DNA of 64,000 bases, taken from Demequina activiva. GTDB lineage: Bacteria > Actinomycetota > Actinomycetes > Actinomycetales > Demequinaceae. Of this stretch, positions 37,015-46,561 are shown in pieces (the stretch's first letter is position 1; the number at the start of each line of letters is the position of its first letter). Location: the NCBI RefSeq assembly GCF_016862815.1, contig NZ_BONR01000003.1:1-64000 (forward strand), written 5' to 3'. The notes under the pieces were generated by a model. That model was not told the DNA's origin, did no database searches, and saw only the letters and a list, made by a program, of their open reading frames with translations. A program made the translations under genes and the position numbers.

Positions 37015-38033
37015 CGCGAGCCTCCTCTGGGCATCATGATCCTCACCTCGGTGCGCGAGCCGGGTGCGCTGCGCACCTCCGCCTCGCCGCCGTGGCGCGC
37101 CACCCGCCCCATGATCGACTGTCGGATGCCGAGCCTGTCCAACGGGACGGCATCCGGGTCGAACCCGGGACCGGCATCGCGCACGAACACCTCGTACTCG
37201 GTCGCGGTCAGCTCCGCATAGACGGAGATGGGCTCCGCGCCGTGCCGGGCGGCGTTCGAGATCGCCTCCCGCGCGGCCTGCACCGCAGCCCACAGCCGCT
37301 CGTCCGTGGGGCTGTCGCCCACGCACACGGCGTCGATGGTCACGCCCTGGGCGTCCTCGACCTCCGCCACGGCATCCTTCACGGCGGTCGCCACCGACTC
37401 CTCGACGCTGGGGCGATCCTGGTAGAGGTACGAGCGCAGGTCGCGCTCCTGGGCGCGGGCCAGCCGCGACACGGCATCCGGATCGTCCGCCCGGGCGCGG
37501 ATGAGCGTGAGCGTCTGGAGCACGGAGTCATGCAGGTGCGCGGCGATCTCCGCGCGCTCGTGCTCGCGGATGCGCTCGTTGCGCTCGATGCCCACCTGAC
37601 GGATGAGCCTCAGCCACCACGGCGCGAGCAGCAGCGCGCCACCCAGCGCGACCACGATGGGCGTCACGATCGCGCGCACCACCATCGCATCGGTGTAGTC
37701 CCAGGCGGCGAACCACCACAGGGCGCCCACACCGAGGACGAGACCCACGAGCAGCCGCAGCCACGCGTCGCGGCGAAAGATCCCTGCGACGTCCAGGCGC
37801 CGAGCGTCCTGCCCGAACACTCCGTCGAGCGGGCTCCACACCAGGCCCAGGCCCGCGAGGTAGACCACGAGCGGGATGATCCACGCGGGGAGCTCGTCGA
37901 AGCCCCAACGGTCCAGAGCGATCACGGCGGCGACGATCAGCAGGGCGGCCCCGGCCAGCACGCGCCACACCACGGGCACTCCACGGCGGCGCGCGAGGGG
38001 ATGCGCGACCGGACGCTGTGCCTGGGAGGTCAT
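37011..38033 (-). CDS. Sensor histidine kinase of the PspC locus
   Basis: A 340-residue kinase with four or five membrane spans in two blocks (~25-65 and ~90-150) and almost no extracytoplasmic domain, like LiaS-type envelope-stress sensors. The phospho-acceptor helix has RAEIAAHLHDSVLQTL (His), and the ATPase domain has AAREAISNAARHG and VRDAGPGFD. ATG 38031-38033 was chosen; no ribosome-binding site is seen. Divergent from the PspC-domain gene, which matches a conserved actinobacterial arrangement for membrane-stress signalling. Confidence 0.9.
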   Translation of the reverse strand: MTSQAQRPVAHPLARRRGVPVVWRVLAGAALLIVAAVIALDRWGFDELPAWIIPLVVYLAGLGLVWSPLDGVFGQDARRLDVAGIFRRDAWLRLLVGLVLGVGALWWFAAWDYTDAMVVRAIVTPIVVALGGALLLAPWWLRLIRQVGIERNERIREHERAEIAAHLHDSVLQTLTLIRARADDPDAVSRLARAQERDLRSYLYQDRPSVEESVATAVKDAVAEVEDAQGVTIDAVCVGDSPTDERLWAAVQAAREAISNAARHGAEPISVYAELTATEYEVFVRDAGPGFDPDAVPLDRLGIRQSIMGRVARHGGEAEVRSAPGSRTEVRIMMPRGGSR

Positions 38034-38083
38034 GGAGCAATCGTCACACAGCGCCCGCACGCGTGGGGGCGTCTGGGCCACAT

Positions 38084-38126
38084 CTCAGGGTGCGCCCCGC
38101 GCACAGATCAGGGTCCCAATCAGGGT
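38084..38126. promoter_or_regulatory. Three TCAGGGT direct repeats between kinase and PspC genes
   Basis: TCAGGGT occurs at 38085, 38108 and 38120 (two of them as ATCAGGGT), spaced 23 and 12 bases, close to two helical turns and one. They lie in the 181-base region between the divergent kinase and PspC genes and are likely binding sites of the adjacent LuxR-type regulator. Confidence 0.55.
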
Positions 38127-38214
38127 GGTACCTCATAGCGGAGGCCCTGCGCAGGAGCGGACACTGGAGGCCATACCGGCGTCTCGACGGCGCCACGACA
38201 GTGCGAGGAGAGCC

Positions 38215-39960
38215 ATGACTGAGACACCGCAGCCCCCGAGGGAGGCCGCGTTCTTCACCACCATCCGAGGCTGGGGCTTGGCTCGCGGCACCAACGGTCT
38301 CGTGGGCGGCGTGGTCGAGGGGCTCGGTCAGCGCATCGGCATGGCGGCCGTCCCCGCGCGCCTGCTGACGGTTCTTGCGTGGCTCCTGCTGCCAGGACTC
38401 GTGATGCTGGGATACGCGGCCGCCTGGGGCCTGCTCCCGGATCGCCGCGGAAACATCATCATCCAGAACTTCGGCCGCGGCGTCACCAACGTGGGAGCGC
38501 TCCTGGGCATCGCGGTGCTCACGCTCTTCGGCTTCGGCGGCCTCGACGGCGGACCGCTGTTCGGCGTCTTCGGCTGGGGCGGGGATCCGTTCCCGTGGGA
38601 CAACCTCGGCGACGGTGGCTTCCACCCGTTCCGCGCGGTCCTCGCTGTGCTCGCGGTGCTGATCCCGCTGGCGATCCTCGCGGGCCTCGTGGTGCTGGTC
38701 GTCTGGTTGGTTCGACGCTCCAAGAATCCACCCATGCCCGGCGCGCCTGCTCCCGGTGCGACGCCGCCACCGCCCGCCGCTCCTGCTGCGGACGGGGCAC
38801 CCGCACCTGCGCCGCAGGGCGACGAGGCCTCCCGGGCCGATGCGGACGTCACCGAGTCGCAGAGCTCGCCGTCCGCACCGGTGGACGCGCCCTCGCAGGC
38901 CCCGGGGAACGCAGGGCTCGCGGCCGTGGGCGCGACCCCTGCGGCCACGGCAGTGCACACCCCTCAGCCGTGGGAGCCCGCGCTCCTCCCGGGCGACCCG
39001 CGTGCTGGCGCCGCTCCGTCGCGCGGTGCCGCTGCCGGCGCGCGCTACGTGGCCGGTGGGCCGGTGCCTCCCGCGCCGCCTGCGGCGGGGGCACCTGCGC
39101 AGGGGCCTCCGCCCGCATCGGCCGCGGCGCCGCCCGCGTACTACGGGCCGCCAGCGCCTCCGGCACCGCCACGTCCCCACGTGCCAGGTCCCGGCAAGGG
39201 GGGCTACCTGGGATTCCTGGGCGTGCTGATCCTGTCCGCGGCGATCGTCGCCGGACTGGACCGCGCCGGCGAGCTCGGCGTCCACCCGCTGCTCGCGTGG
39301 GGCGCATGCATCACCGTGGGACTGGGAGCGATCCTGGTGATCGTCGCTCTCGCCGGACGCAAGCTGGGCTTCCTGGGCTTCCTGTCGGTGGTCGCGGTCG
39401 TGCTGAGCCTGCTCCTCACCGCGAACGCCGAGGAACTTCGCCGCAGCTACGACTCGTCGTGGAGCTGGGACGGCAACGTCGACGTCACCATCAACGCTGC
39501 GCCGGAGCCCGCCCCGGAACCCACCGAGGTGCAGACGCCCATCGATCTGAGTGCGGAGCTCGCAAGCGAGTACGGCACCATCTACGCCGCAGGCAGCTGC
39601 ACCACCCCGGTGTCCATGGAGCCCTGGGAGGAGGTCTCCCTCTGGGGCGATGACACCGCGACCATGCGGCTCGACATCGTGGCCGAGGACACCGCGATCG
39701 ATCTCGATGCGGCCTACACCCACGTCGCGGTGCCGGCCGGCACCAGCATCGAGATCCTCGGCCTGGGCACCACCACGGTGATCTGGGAGAACCGCGACAT
39801 CTCCTGCTACGACTGGTCGGAGGCCGACTGGGACGAGTTCGGGAATCCCGTGGACAGCGATCCCGTGCGCGTGATCAGCGCCACCAACGCCGACGACCCG
39901 GTGCTCACGATCACCGGACGCGACGGCACCGTCATCTACCTGGAGGAGGTCGCCTCATGA
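38215..39960 (+). CDS. PspC-domain membrane protein with Pro/Ala linker and C-terminal domain
   Basis: A 581-residue protein. An N-terminal PspC domain (~18-80, GLARGTNGLVGGVVEGLGQRIG then a membrane span) is followed by two more spans (~90-115 and 140-165). A disordered Pro/Ala/Gly linker of about 160 residues (~170-330) comes next, then three spans (~335-410) and an extracytoplasmic domain (~420-581) with two cysteines (SCTTP, ISCYDW) and acidic beta-rich sequence. PspC proteins monitor membrane stress. GCGAGGAG precedes ATG 38215. The end overlaps the next gene as ATGA. It probably works with the divergent kinase/regulator pair. Confidence 0.88.
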   Translation: MTETPQPPREAAFFTTIRGWGLARGTNGLVGGVVEGLGQRIGMAAVPARLLTVLAWLLLPGLVMLGYAAAWGLLPDRRGNIIIQNFGRGVTNVGALLGIAVLTLFGFGGLDGGPLFGVFGWGGDPFPWDNLGDGGFHPFRAVLAVLAVLIPLAILAGLVVLVVWLVRRSKNPPMPGAPAPGATPPPPAAPAADGAPAPAPQGDEASRADADVTESQSSPSAPVDAPSQAPGNAGLAAVGATPAATAVHTPQPWEPALLPGDPRAGAAPSRGAAAGARYVAGGPVPPAPPAAGAPAQGPPPASAAAPPAYYGPPAPPAPPRPHVPGPGKGGYLGFLGVLILSAAIVAGLDRAGELGVHPLLAWGACITVGLGAILVIVALAGRKLGFLGFLSVVAVVLSLLLTANAEELRRSYDSSWSWDGNVDVTINAAPEPAPEPTEVQTPIDLSAELASEYGTIYAAGSCTTPVSMEPWEEVSLWGDDTATMRLDIVAEDTAIDLDAAYTHVAVPAGTSIEILGLGTTTVIWENRDISCYDWSEADWDEFGNPVDSDPVRVISATNADDPVLTITGRDGTVIYLEEVAS

Positions 39961-40370
39961 CCACCGCACTCACTCTGCGCCGCCGTGCGGGCCAGCGCAT
40001 CTCCGCAGCAGTCTGGGGACTGCTCGTGATGGGCTCGGGCGCTCTCATGATCGCCGCGCTGTCCGGCTACGACATCGACCTGCAGCTGGGGGCGATCATC
40101 GTGCTCGCGGCCGTGGGCGGATGGCTGCTCCTGTCAGCGGCGGTGTCGGGTCTTGGCCGTCGCAAGGAGATCGCTCGGGCCACCGCACCCACCGTCGAGG
40201 AGGCCGCACCGGCGCGCCCCGCGACGGCCACCGAGGACAGCGAGGGAGAGACCGCGCCACTCACCGCGGAGGACGACGAGGCCTCGCCGGTGGACGCGGA
40301 CGCAGCGACCAGCGCCCAGGACCCCGACGAGCCCGATGACGCCCCGAACGAGCGGGACCGCGAGCGCTGA
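39957..40370 (+). CDS. Small two-span membrane protein coupled to the PspC gene
   Basis: A 137-residue protein with an Arg-rich N-terminus, two adjacent spans (~18-37 and 43-66) and a long, strongly acidic C-terminal tail (~75-137, rich in Glu, Asp and Ala). ATG overlaps the PspC stop as ATGA, so it is translationally coupled and likely acts with that protein. No family recognised. Similar small membrane proteins follow PspC genes in other actinobacteria. Confidence 0.72.
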   Translation: MTTALTLRRRAGQRISAAVWGLLVMGSGALMIAALSGYDIDLQLGAIIVLAAVGGWLLLSAAVSGLGRRKEIARATAPTVEEAAPARPATATEDSEGETAPLTAEDDEASPVDADAATSAQDPDEPDDAPNERDRER

Positions 40371-40416
40371 CACGCTCGCGGGGAAGGCCCCTGCGCCGTG
40401 CCGCGTTGGTACGGGC

Positions 40417-41127
40417 ATGACACCTCAACACCGCACCTTCGCTCGCTCCTGGTGGGCCGTCCCGACGGCCGCTGCGCTGATCCTGACCGGATGCTCCGGC
40501 GACGCGGACGGCGACGGCGACCCCACCGCGACGGTCGCCCCCACTGCGGACGAGACCTCCACCCCGACCAGCGTGCCCTCGCCGGACCCCGACGTCGACT
40601 CCTCGGGCGACCCGACGGCCGGCGCGCAGGATGCGGAGGGCATGGCGTCCGTGGGCACGGCGGTGGCGACCATCGCGATCGAGCTGCCCGAGGACTGGCA
40701 GTACGAGGGCACCTACGGCGACGGAACCCGTCCCTACGCCGTGCTCGTCGACGCCTCCCAGCCGTTCGACCTGTCAGAGCCCGGCTCGGACGCGTACCGC
40801 GACTCCGTGTGGGTGCACGTCGAGACCTACCGAGTCGGCGAGGAGACGCCGTACGGAGGCCCGGCGCCGGAGGACGCCAGCCAGCTCGCCTCACTGCTGG
40901 AGGAGGGCCGCGGCGGCGACGCCGCAGTGATCGATGGCCGTGACGTGCCGCTGGTGCACCTGGTCACCGAGGACGAGGAGGGACGTCGAGCGGACGAGCT
41001 GTTCGCTCTTCACGGCGACGTCTGGATCCTCGCGCGCCCCTCAAACGTGGACGTGGACGGCTACGTCGACGGCTCAGCCGAGGGCGACGTGCTGCACACG
41101 ATCCTCGAGAGCTCCGAGATCAAGTAG
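40417..41127 (+). CDS. Lipoprotein of unknown function
   Basis: A 236-residue lipoprotein with lipobox LILTGC (lipidated Cys26), a Thr/Pro/Asp-rich linker (~28-70) and a folded domain (~75-236) that starts TVATIAIELPEDWQY-like, given as IAIELPEDWQY. The pattern of an amphipathic strand followed by DW recalls extracytoplasmic domains of stress-response lipoproteins, but I cannot name a family. It lies 46 bases after the PspC-locus membrane protein and may belong to the same transcript. It ends 6 bases from the converging guaA stop with no visible terminator. Confidence 0.7.
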   Translation: MTPQHRTFARSWWAVPTAAALILTGCSGDADGDGDPTATVAPTADETSTPTSVPSPDPDVDSSGDPTAGAQDAEGMASVGTAVATIAIELPEDWQYEGTYGDGTRPYAVLVDASQPFDLSEPGSDAYRDSVWVHVETYRVGEETPYGGPAPEDASQLASLLEEGRGGDAAVIDGRDVPLVHLVTEDEEGRRADELFALHGDVWILARPSNVDVDGYVDGSAEGDVLHTILESSEIK

Positions 41128-41133
41128 CCGGGT

Positions 41134-42702
41134 TCACTCCCACTCGATGGTGCCCGGCGGCTTGCTCGTCACATCGAGCACCACGCGGTTGACCTCGGCC
41201 ACCTCGTTGGTGATGCGGTTGCTGATGTGGGCGAGCGTCTCGTAGGGCACGCGCGTCCAGTCAGCGGTCATGGCGTCCTCGGAGGACACCGGTCGCAGCA
41301 CCACGGGGTGGCCGTACGTGCGGCCGTCGCCCTGCACGCCCACGGAGCGCACATCCGCGAGCAGCACCACGGGGCACTGCCAGATGTCGCGGTCGAGTCC
41401 CGCCTTGGTGAGCTCGTCACGTGCGATGGCGTCCGCACGGCGCAGGATCTCGAGGCGCTCCTCCGTGACGGCGCCGATGATGCGGATGCCCAGCCCGGGC
41501 CCAGGGAAGGGCTGGCGCCACACCATGTCCTCCGGCAGGCCCAGCTCTGCGCCCACGGCGCGCACCTCGTCCTTAAAGAGGGTGCGCAGCGGCTCGACGA
41601 GCTCGAACTCGAGGTCCTCCGGCAGTCCCCCGACGTTGTGGTGACTCTTGATGTTGGCTGCGCCCTCGCCGCCGCCTGACTCGACCACGTCGGGGTACAG
41701 CGTCCCCTGCACCAGGAACCTCACCGGCTCGCCCTCGGGCGCGGCCGCGACGATGTCCCGCTCGGCCGCCTCGAACGCGCGGATGAACTCGCGGCCGATG
41801 ATCTTGCGCTTGGTCTCAGGATCGGTGACGCCGTCGAGCGCCTCGAGGAAGCGCTCGCGCTCGTCTGCGACCACCAGCCTCACGCCGGTGGCGGCGACGT
41901 AGTCCCGCTCGACCTGCTCCGCCTCGCCCTCGCGCAGCAGCCCGTGATCCACGAACACGCACGTGAGCTGGTCGCCGACGGCCTTCTGGACGATCGCGGC
42001 CGCGACCGCTGAGTCCACGCCTCCGGACAACCCGCAGATCACGCGGGCGGAGCCCACCTGGGCGCGGATGCGCTCGACCTGCTCGTCGATGACGTTGGCG
42101 CTGGTCCAGTCGGGCTGGATGCCGGCCACGTTGTAGAGGAAGTTCTCGATCGCCGCCTGACCCAGGGGCGAGTGCTTGACCTCGGGATGCCACTGCACGC
42201 CGCACATGCGCGCCTCGAGATTCTCGAAGGCAGCGACGGGGGCTCCCTCGGTGGTGGCGAGCACGGTGAATCCCTCGGGCGCGGACTGCACGGAGTCGCC
42301 GTGGCTCATCCACACCTCCTGGACGCCCGGGCTGCCCGCGAGCGCCGTGCCCGGCTCGGACACCGTCGCCTGCGTGCGGCCGTACTCGCGCAGCCCGGTC
42401 TGCGCGACGGTGCCGCCCATCGCCTGCGCCATGGCCTGGAAGCCGTAGCAGATGCCCATCACGGGGACCCCTGCCTCGAACAGCGCCGGGTCGATCGAGG
42501 GCGCCCCATCCGCGTAGACCGAGGACGGACCGCCGGACAGGATCACGCCCGCGGGGTCCTTCGCGAGCATGTCTGCCGCGCTCATCGAGTGGGGGACGAT
42601 CTCGCTGTAGACGTTCGCCTCGCGCACCCGCCGCGCGATCAGCTGGGCGTACTGGGCGCCGAAGTCGACGACGAGGACGGGACGATGCTGGGTGGGGCTC
42701 AT
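41134..42702 (-). CDS. guaA: GMP synthase (glutamine-hydrolysing)
   Basis: A 522-residue enzyme that aminates XMP to GMP. The glutaminase domain (1-190) has the Cys85 nucleophile in GICYGFQAM and the His172/Glu174 pair in QWHPEVKHS. The synthetase domain has the PP-loop [11 protein letters not shown] (~225-235), and a C-terminal dimerisation part ends PPGTIEWE, the typical C-terminus. ATG 42700-42702 overlaps the DUF3817 stop as ATGA. It is the last gene of a coupled chain that begins with a diguanylate cyclase. Confidence 0.98.
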   Translation of the reverse strand: MSPTQHRPVLVVDFGAQYAQLIARRVREANVYSEIVPHSMSAADMLAKDPAGVILSGGPSSVYADGAPSIDPALFEAGVPVMGICYGFQAMAQAMGGTVAQTGLREYGRTQATVSEPGTALAGSPGVQEVWMSHGDSVQSAPEGFTVLATTEGAPVAAFENLEARMCGVQWHPEVKHSPLGQAAIENFLYNVAGIQPDWTSANVIDEQVERIRAQVGSARVICGLSGGVDSAVAAAIVQKAVGDQLTCVFVDHGLLREGEAEQVERDYVAATGVRLVVADERERFLEALDGVTDPETKRKIIGREFIRAFEAAERDIVAAAPEGEPVRFLVQGTLYPDVVESGGGEGAANIKSHHNVGGLPEDLEFELVEPLRTLFKDEVRAVGAELGLPEDMVWRQPFPGPGLGIRIIGAVTEERLEILRRADAIARDELTKAGLDRDIWQCPVVLLADVRSVGVQGDGRTYGHPVVLRPVSSEDAMTADWTRVPYETLAHISNRITNEVAEVNRVVLDVTSKPPGTIEWE

Positions 42703-43082
42703 GCGCGCTCCTCCTGGGCGGGTCGCAGCTCGCGGGTGACGCGGCGCTCGATGAAGAAGGACAGCAGCGGCACGATGCCGCCGAAGAACATGGTCGCGAG
42801 TCGCCCGTAGCCCCACTTGGCCTGCAGCCACAGCTGCACCACGGTCACGAGGTAGACGATGTACACGAACCCGTGGACCTGCGCGAGGATGCCGAAGGCC
42901 TCCTCGACCTCCTCGGTGCGCTCGAACAGGCCCACGTATCGCAGCATCCCCAGGAACACGACGATGAGCAGCACGCCGGTGATGATCGCCATCACGCGGT
43001 AGCGCAGCAGCGCACCGGGGGTGACGGCCGATGCGCGGGTCGCCTCCGCGGACTCGGCTGGGGTGGCTGCGGGGTCCGTCAC
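42699..43082 (-). CDS. DUF3817 membrane protein
   Basis: A 127-residue protein with three spans (about residues 30-48, 68-85 and 92-110) and [15 protein letters not shown], which fits DUF3817, a small membrane family often found beside guaA in actinobacteria. Function unknown. GTG 43080-43082 has GGAGGA upstream and overlaps the SURF1 stop as GTGA. Its own stop overlaps the guaA start. Confidence 0.82.
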   Translation of the reverse strand: MTDPAATPAESAEATRASAVTPGALLRYRVMAIITGVLLIVVFLGMLRYVGLFERTEEVEEAFGILAQVHGFVYIVYLVTVVQLWLQAKWGYGRLATMFFGGIVPLLSFFIERRVTRELRPAQEERA

Positions 43083-43858
43083 GAGGGTCCTCCCTGGGGA
43101 TCTTCCGGGGCGTCGGGCGAAGCCGCCCGGGGCCGTGCGCGTCCATTGTCCCGTATCCAGCGTCCCGCGATGAACACGAAGAAGGCGCCGAACAGCCACC
43201 ACTCGATCGCGTAGGTGAGAGAGCGGAAGTCGAGCGACCGCTCCGCGTCGGGAAGCGGGAGCCCGGTCAGCCCGGGTTCGGGCTCGGTCGCCGTCAGCAG
43301 AGCGGAGTACAGCGGGCTCTCCCACTGCTGGGCGAGCACCGCGGGCGACAGCCCCGACGCCCAGAACGTGCCCTCGGGCGGCGCGGCCTCCGGCCCCGGT
43401 GCGGGAGCGGCGCCCTCCGCCGAGCGCAGGTGCCCCTCGACACGGTCCGCGTCGGGCTCGGCCGCGTCGAATCCCTCGACGTCCTCCGGGGCGAGCCAGC
43501 CCACGACCACGGGAAGGGTCGCCGTCTCCCCGGTGCCCGTCGCGTCGGCGCCGACGCGGAAGGCACGCACCACCAGCACCGCGGGTTCGCCCTCGACCTC
43601 ACGATCGGGGATCAGCGCGACGTCCGCATCGGCCCACGCGCCATCCGCCCACACGTCGCGGCCGATGCCGCTCGCTCCCGTCGCGGGGGCGATGAGATCC
43701 GCGATGGGCACGGCCGGATCGGGCTGGCGCACCTCGCCCTGCTCCGAGGCGCGGGTCCACTGCCACCATCCCAGCGCTCCGCAGACGGCCACGGCGCCCG
43801 CCGCGAGGATCGCCGCTGGGATCACGTGACCCCAGCGAACGGGACCGCGTGCGGTCAT
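43079..43858 (-). CDS. SURF1-family cytochrome oxidase assembly protein
   Basis: A 259-residue membrane protein with a span at each end (about 12-33 and 215-235) and an extracytoplasmic domain between, the standard SURF1 layout. The second span region, [16 protein letters not shown], is the family's C-terminal signature. SURF1 assists assembly of aa3-type cytochrome c oxidase. ATG 43856-43858 overlaps the diguanylate-cyclase stop as ATGA. The C-terminal ~20 residues are Pro/Arg-rich. Confidence 0.88.
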   Translation of the reverse strand: MTARGPVRWGHVIPAAILAAGAVAVCGALGWWQWTRASEQGEVRQPDPAVPIADLIAPATGASGIGRDVWADGAWADADVALIPDREVEGEPAVLVVRAFRVGADATGTGETATLPVVVGWLAPEDVEGFDAAEPDADRVEGHLRSAEGAAPAPGPEAAPPEGTFWASGLSPAVLAQQWESPLYSALLTATEPEPGLTGLPLPDAERSLDFRSLTYAIEWWLFGAFFVFIAGRWIRDNGRARPRAASPDAPEDPQGGPS

Positions 43859-45063
43859 GAAGCGCGACGGCGGGGCTTGGGCGGTGCGGTCTCGCTCTCG
43901 GAGGCGACCGCGGGCGCTGCGGACGGCTCCACCGCACGGGTGACGCACACCCGATCGCGGCCGGCGGCCTTGGCCTCGTACAGCGCGTCGTCCGCGCGCC
44001 GGATCGCGTGATGCGGGGTGCCGGCGTAGTCGCCGGCGGTCAGTCCGATGGACACCGTGATGGCGTGCTCGTGATCGCCGCAGGAGATGGACGTCGAGCC
44101 CACCCGGGAGCGCACCCGCTCCATCATGATGGTCGCGTCGCCGAGGCTCGCGTCCGGCAGCACGAAGATGAACTCCTCACCGCCCCAGCGTCCCACAGAA
44201 TCGCTCACCCTCAGGCTCGTGCGCAGCCGGGTTCCCACCTCTGCGAGAACCGCGTCGCCGCACGCGTGGCCGTGCGCATCGTTGATCGCCTTGAAGTGGT
44301 CCAGGTCCGCCAGGGCGAGGCAGTACTCGTCGCCGCCCGCCTGCGAGAGCACCTCCAGGCGCTCCATCACGGGGCGCCGAGTCGCGAGGCCCGTGAGAGC
44401 GTCCGTGTTGGCCAGGTACTCGGCTCGCGCGGCGCTCTCGGACGCGTCAGCCTGCGCCTTCTCCGCGCGATAGTGGCTGTACGCGGCGAGGATGAAGAGC
44501 ATGCTCGCCACCAGCAGCGCGTTGACGGACAGCATGGTGTTGAGGATCACGTCCGCCATCTGGACCACGGCGCCGGACGCGGGCATCGTTAACTGCGCAA
44601 GAAGGAAGGCCGCGAGCGCGACTGCGGCGAAGATCCAGCGCAACGGACGCTGGCGCTGGGTGAACACCATGAAGACCAGCTGTGCCGCCAGCAGCAGGTA
44701 CAGGTGCAGGCCGGCCTCCCAGCCCACCCAGGCGGTGGAGATCAGCAGCTGCGCGATCGCCGCGCACAGCAATGCGAGGGCCGCGGCGAGCTGGCGCCCC
44801 AGGCGTGCGAGCAGCAGCATGCCCAGGTACGCGACGCAGAACGCGGCGTTGAGAGCGACGAGCCCACGGAAGGCCTCGAAGTCGTAGGTCGCGAAGAACG
44901 CGGTGTAGGACAGGGTGATGATGAGCCCGAAGACGGCGATCGCATGCGTCGTGGAGACCGCTCGCCCGGCCTCGCCGCCCAGCCTGCCGACACGTCGATC
45001 GAGCACGCGTCCGACGATGTCGCTCAGCTGGCGCCCATTCACGCTCGCGTCTTCCGCCCCCAT
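43855..45063 (-). CDS. Membrane diguanylate cyclase with intact inhibitory site
   Basis: A 402-residue GGDEF protein that makes c-di-GMP from two GTP. Six predicted spans fill residues ~40-205, followed by a short linker. The GGDEF domain (~225-375) contains DALTGLATRRP, ALADLDHFKAIND, and the active-site GGEEF. The motif RVSD lies five residues before GGEEF, the position of the product-inhibition I-site (RxxD). A GGAGGAG ribosome-binding site precedes the ATG. It heads a chain of overlapping genes (SURF1, DUF3817, guaA). Confidence 0.93.
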   Translation of the reverse strand: MGAEDASVNGRQLSDIVGRVLDRRVGRLGGEAGRAVSTTHAIAVFGLIITLSYTAFFATYDFEAFRGLVALNAAFCVAYLGMLLLARLGRQLAAALALLCAAIAQLLISTAWVGWEAGLHLYLLLAAQLVFMVFTQRQRPLRWIFAAVALAAFLLAQLTMPASGAVVQMADVILNTMLSVNALLVASMLFILAAYSHYRAEKAQADASESAARAEYLANTDALTGLATRRPVMERLEVLSQAGGDEYCLALADLDHFKAINDAHGHACGDAVLAEVGTRLRTSLRVSDSVGRWGGEEFIFVLPDASLGDATIMMERVRSRVGSTSISCGDHEHAITVSIGLTAGDYAGTPHHAIRRADDALYEAKAAGRDRVCVTRAVEPSAAPAVASESETAPPKPRRRAS

Positions 45064-45204
45064 GGATCTCCTCCCCCGAGAGGTGTCACGTTCGGCGCCC
45101 CTGACGCCGGGCGCGCCTGCGCTCCCACAGGGCTCAGCCTACCGATCGCGGCGCACCCGCTCAGCCGTCCGAGGCCGATGCGACCGACGGCCCGCGTGCA
45201 CCCG

Positions 45205-46338
45205 TCACGCCCGGCGCACGCCCACCAGGGTGGCTCCGACCACCAGGTTGCGGCCCGAGGCCTTGGCCTCGTAGAGCTTCGCGTCCGCGAGCCGGAGCAC
45301 CTCGTCCTTGCTCGTGAAGCGAGGCGCGTGCGCGACGCCCACCGACATGGTGACGTTCTCGAGGACTCCCTCTGCCCCATACTCCTTCTCGATGGCCGTG
45401 CGCGCGCGCTCCATGTGCTCGACGGCCTCGTCGAGCGCCATTCCCGGCAGCACCACGAGGAACTCCTCACCGCCCCAGCGAGCCACCGTGCCGCGCTCGC
45501 CCACCGCCTCGACGAGCGTGCGCGCGACGTTGGAGAGCACCACGTCGCCAGCACCGTGACCCAGGCGATCGTTGATGCGCTTGAAGCGGTCGAGATCGGC
45601 GAGCGCCACGCTGTAGTGGCCGTCCCGCGCCGTCTGGGACAGGACCGGTGACACTCCACGTCGGTTGAAGACCTCGGTGAGCGAGTCGGTGCGGGCCGCG
45701 ACCTCCGCCTCGGCGAGCAGGCGCACGTTGCGGCGTCGCTCGCGCACGAAGAAGTAGTTGTTGAACCACGCCAGCACGGACAGGATCATGACGACCACGA
45801 CGACGTTCGAGACCGCGAGCACCCTCAGCTCCGGCGTACCCATGTCCACCTGGCCGCTGTCGAACGCTGCTCCGCCATAGGTCCACACCAGTGCGAGCGT
45901 CGCGACGATGGTCAGCGCGAGCCCGCCCCACCACTCCGGCGGCGTGAAGATCACGAAGGCGAGCGCGCCCACCGTGAGCAGCGGGAGCTGGAAGCCCGCG
46001 TCCACGGAGAACACCGATGCGAGATACGTGAACTGCGCGATGGGCACCAGCAGGCCGCTGACCGCTGCGGACAGGTACAGCTGGCGGCGGTTGAGGTCCA
46101 CGCAGATGACCCAGATGCAGACCATCGCCAGGTGCGTGAGCCCGGGGGCCAGGGTCACAGGCGGGTCCGCCAGGGCGATGATGAGCGCCCAGGGAAGGCT
46201 GACGACCGCCGCGATCAGGAAGAACCGGTTGGCTGCCATGACCGAGCGCGCGCGCATGCGGTCCAAGGGCGTGACGCCGGCGTTGACCACCCCGACGAGA
46301 GCGCGCGCGAACGGCCCACGGGCACGGTTCTTGGTCAT
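45205..46338 (-). CDS. Membrane diguanylate cyclase lacking the inhibitory site
   Basis: A 377-residue GGDEF protein with about six spans (residues ~35-195) and a cytosolic GGDEF domain (~210-370). Active-site motif GGEEF and DLDRFKRINDRLGHG are intact. The position of the I-site reads GERG rather than RxxD, so product inhibition of the usual kind is not expected. It precedes the other cyclase by 141 bases on the same strand. ATG 46336-46338 has CGAGG upstream; the longer in-frame extension is unsupported. Divergent from pta. Confidence 0.92.
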   Translation of the reverse strand: MTKNRARGPFARALVGVVNAGVTPLDRMRARSVMAANRFFLIAAVVSLPWALIIALADPPVTLAPGLTHLAMVCIWVICVDLNRRQLYLSAAVSGLLVPIAQFTYLASVFSVDAGFQLPLLTVGALAFVIFTPPEWWGGLALTIVATLALVWTYGGAAFDSGQVDMGTPELRVLAVSNVVVVVMILSVLAWFNNYFFVRERRRNVRLLAEAEVAARTDSLTEVFNRRGVSPVLSQTARDGHYSVALADLDRFKRINDRLGHGAGDVVLSNVARTLVEAVGERGTVARWGGEEFLVVLPGMALDEAVEHMERARTAIEKEYGAEGVLENVTMSVGVAHAPRFTSKDEVLRLADAKLYEAKASGRNLVVGATLVGVRRA

Positions 46339-46561
46339 GGCGCTGCCTCGGACGTCGGCGGTCACAGTTGCGGGAGGCCGCGGGTGAGGCCGGCACTCCC
46401 CCACGGCACCACTCCCTGATCGTCGGGAGTTCCCTGAGTCTAGGCGAGGGGCCAGACGCGCGGAATGGACTGTGGCGCGCTCCACATGCACGGATGTCTC
46501 CAATTGCGGCCGGGACCTGGGTCGCAGGCGCGGCGATGCTGCGCATGGGAGGATGGTGGTC
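46339..46561. other. Divergent intergenic region between cyclase and pta genes
   Basis: 223 bases with no convincing gene. On the minus strand TAGACT around 46438-46443 is a -10 candidate for the cyclase; on the plus strand GGGAGGA serves as ribosome-binding site for pta. No clear operator found. Confidence 0.35.

Noticed and set aside
41134..43146. Apparent N-terminal extension of GuaA
   Set aside because: The extra ~148 residues are an alternative frame of DUF3817; the GuaA family starts at ATG 42702.
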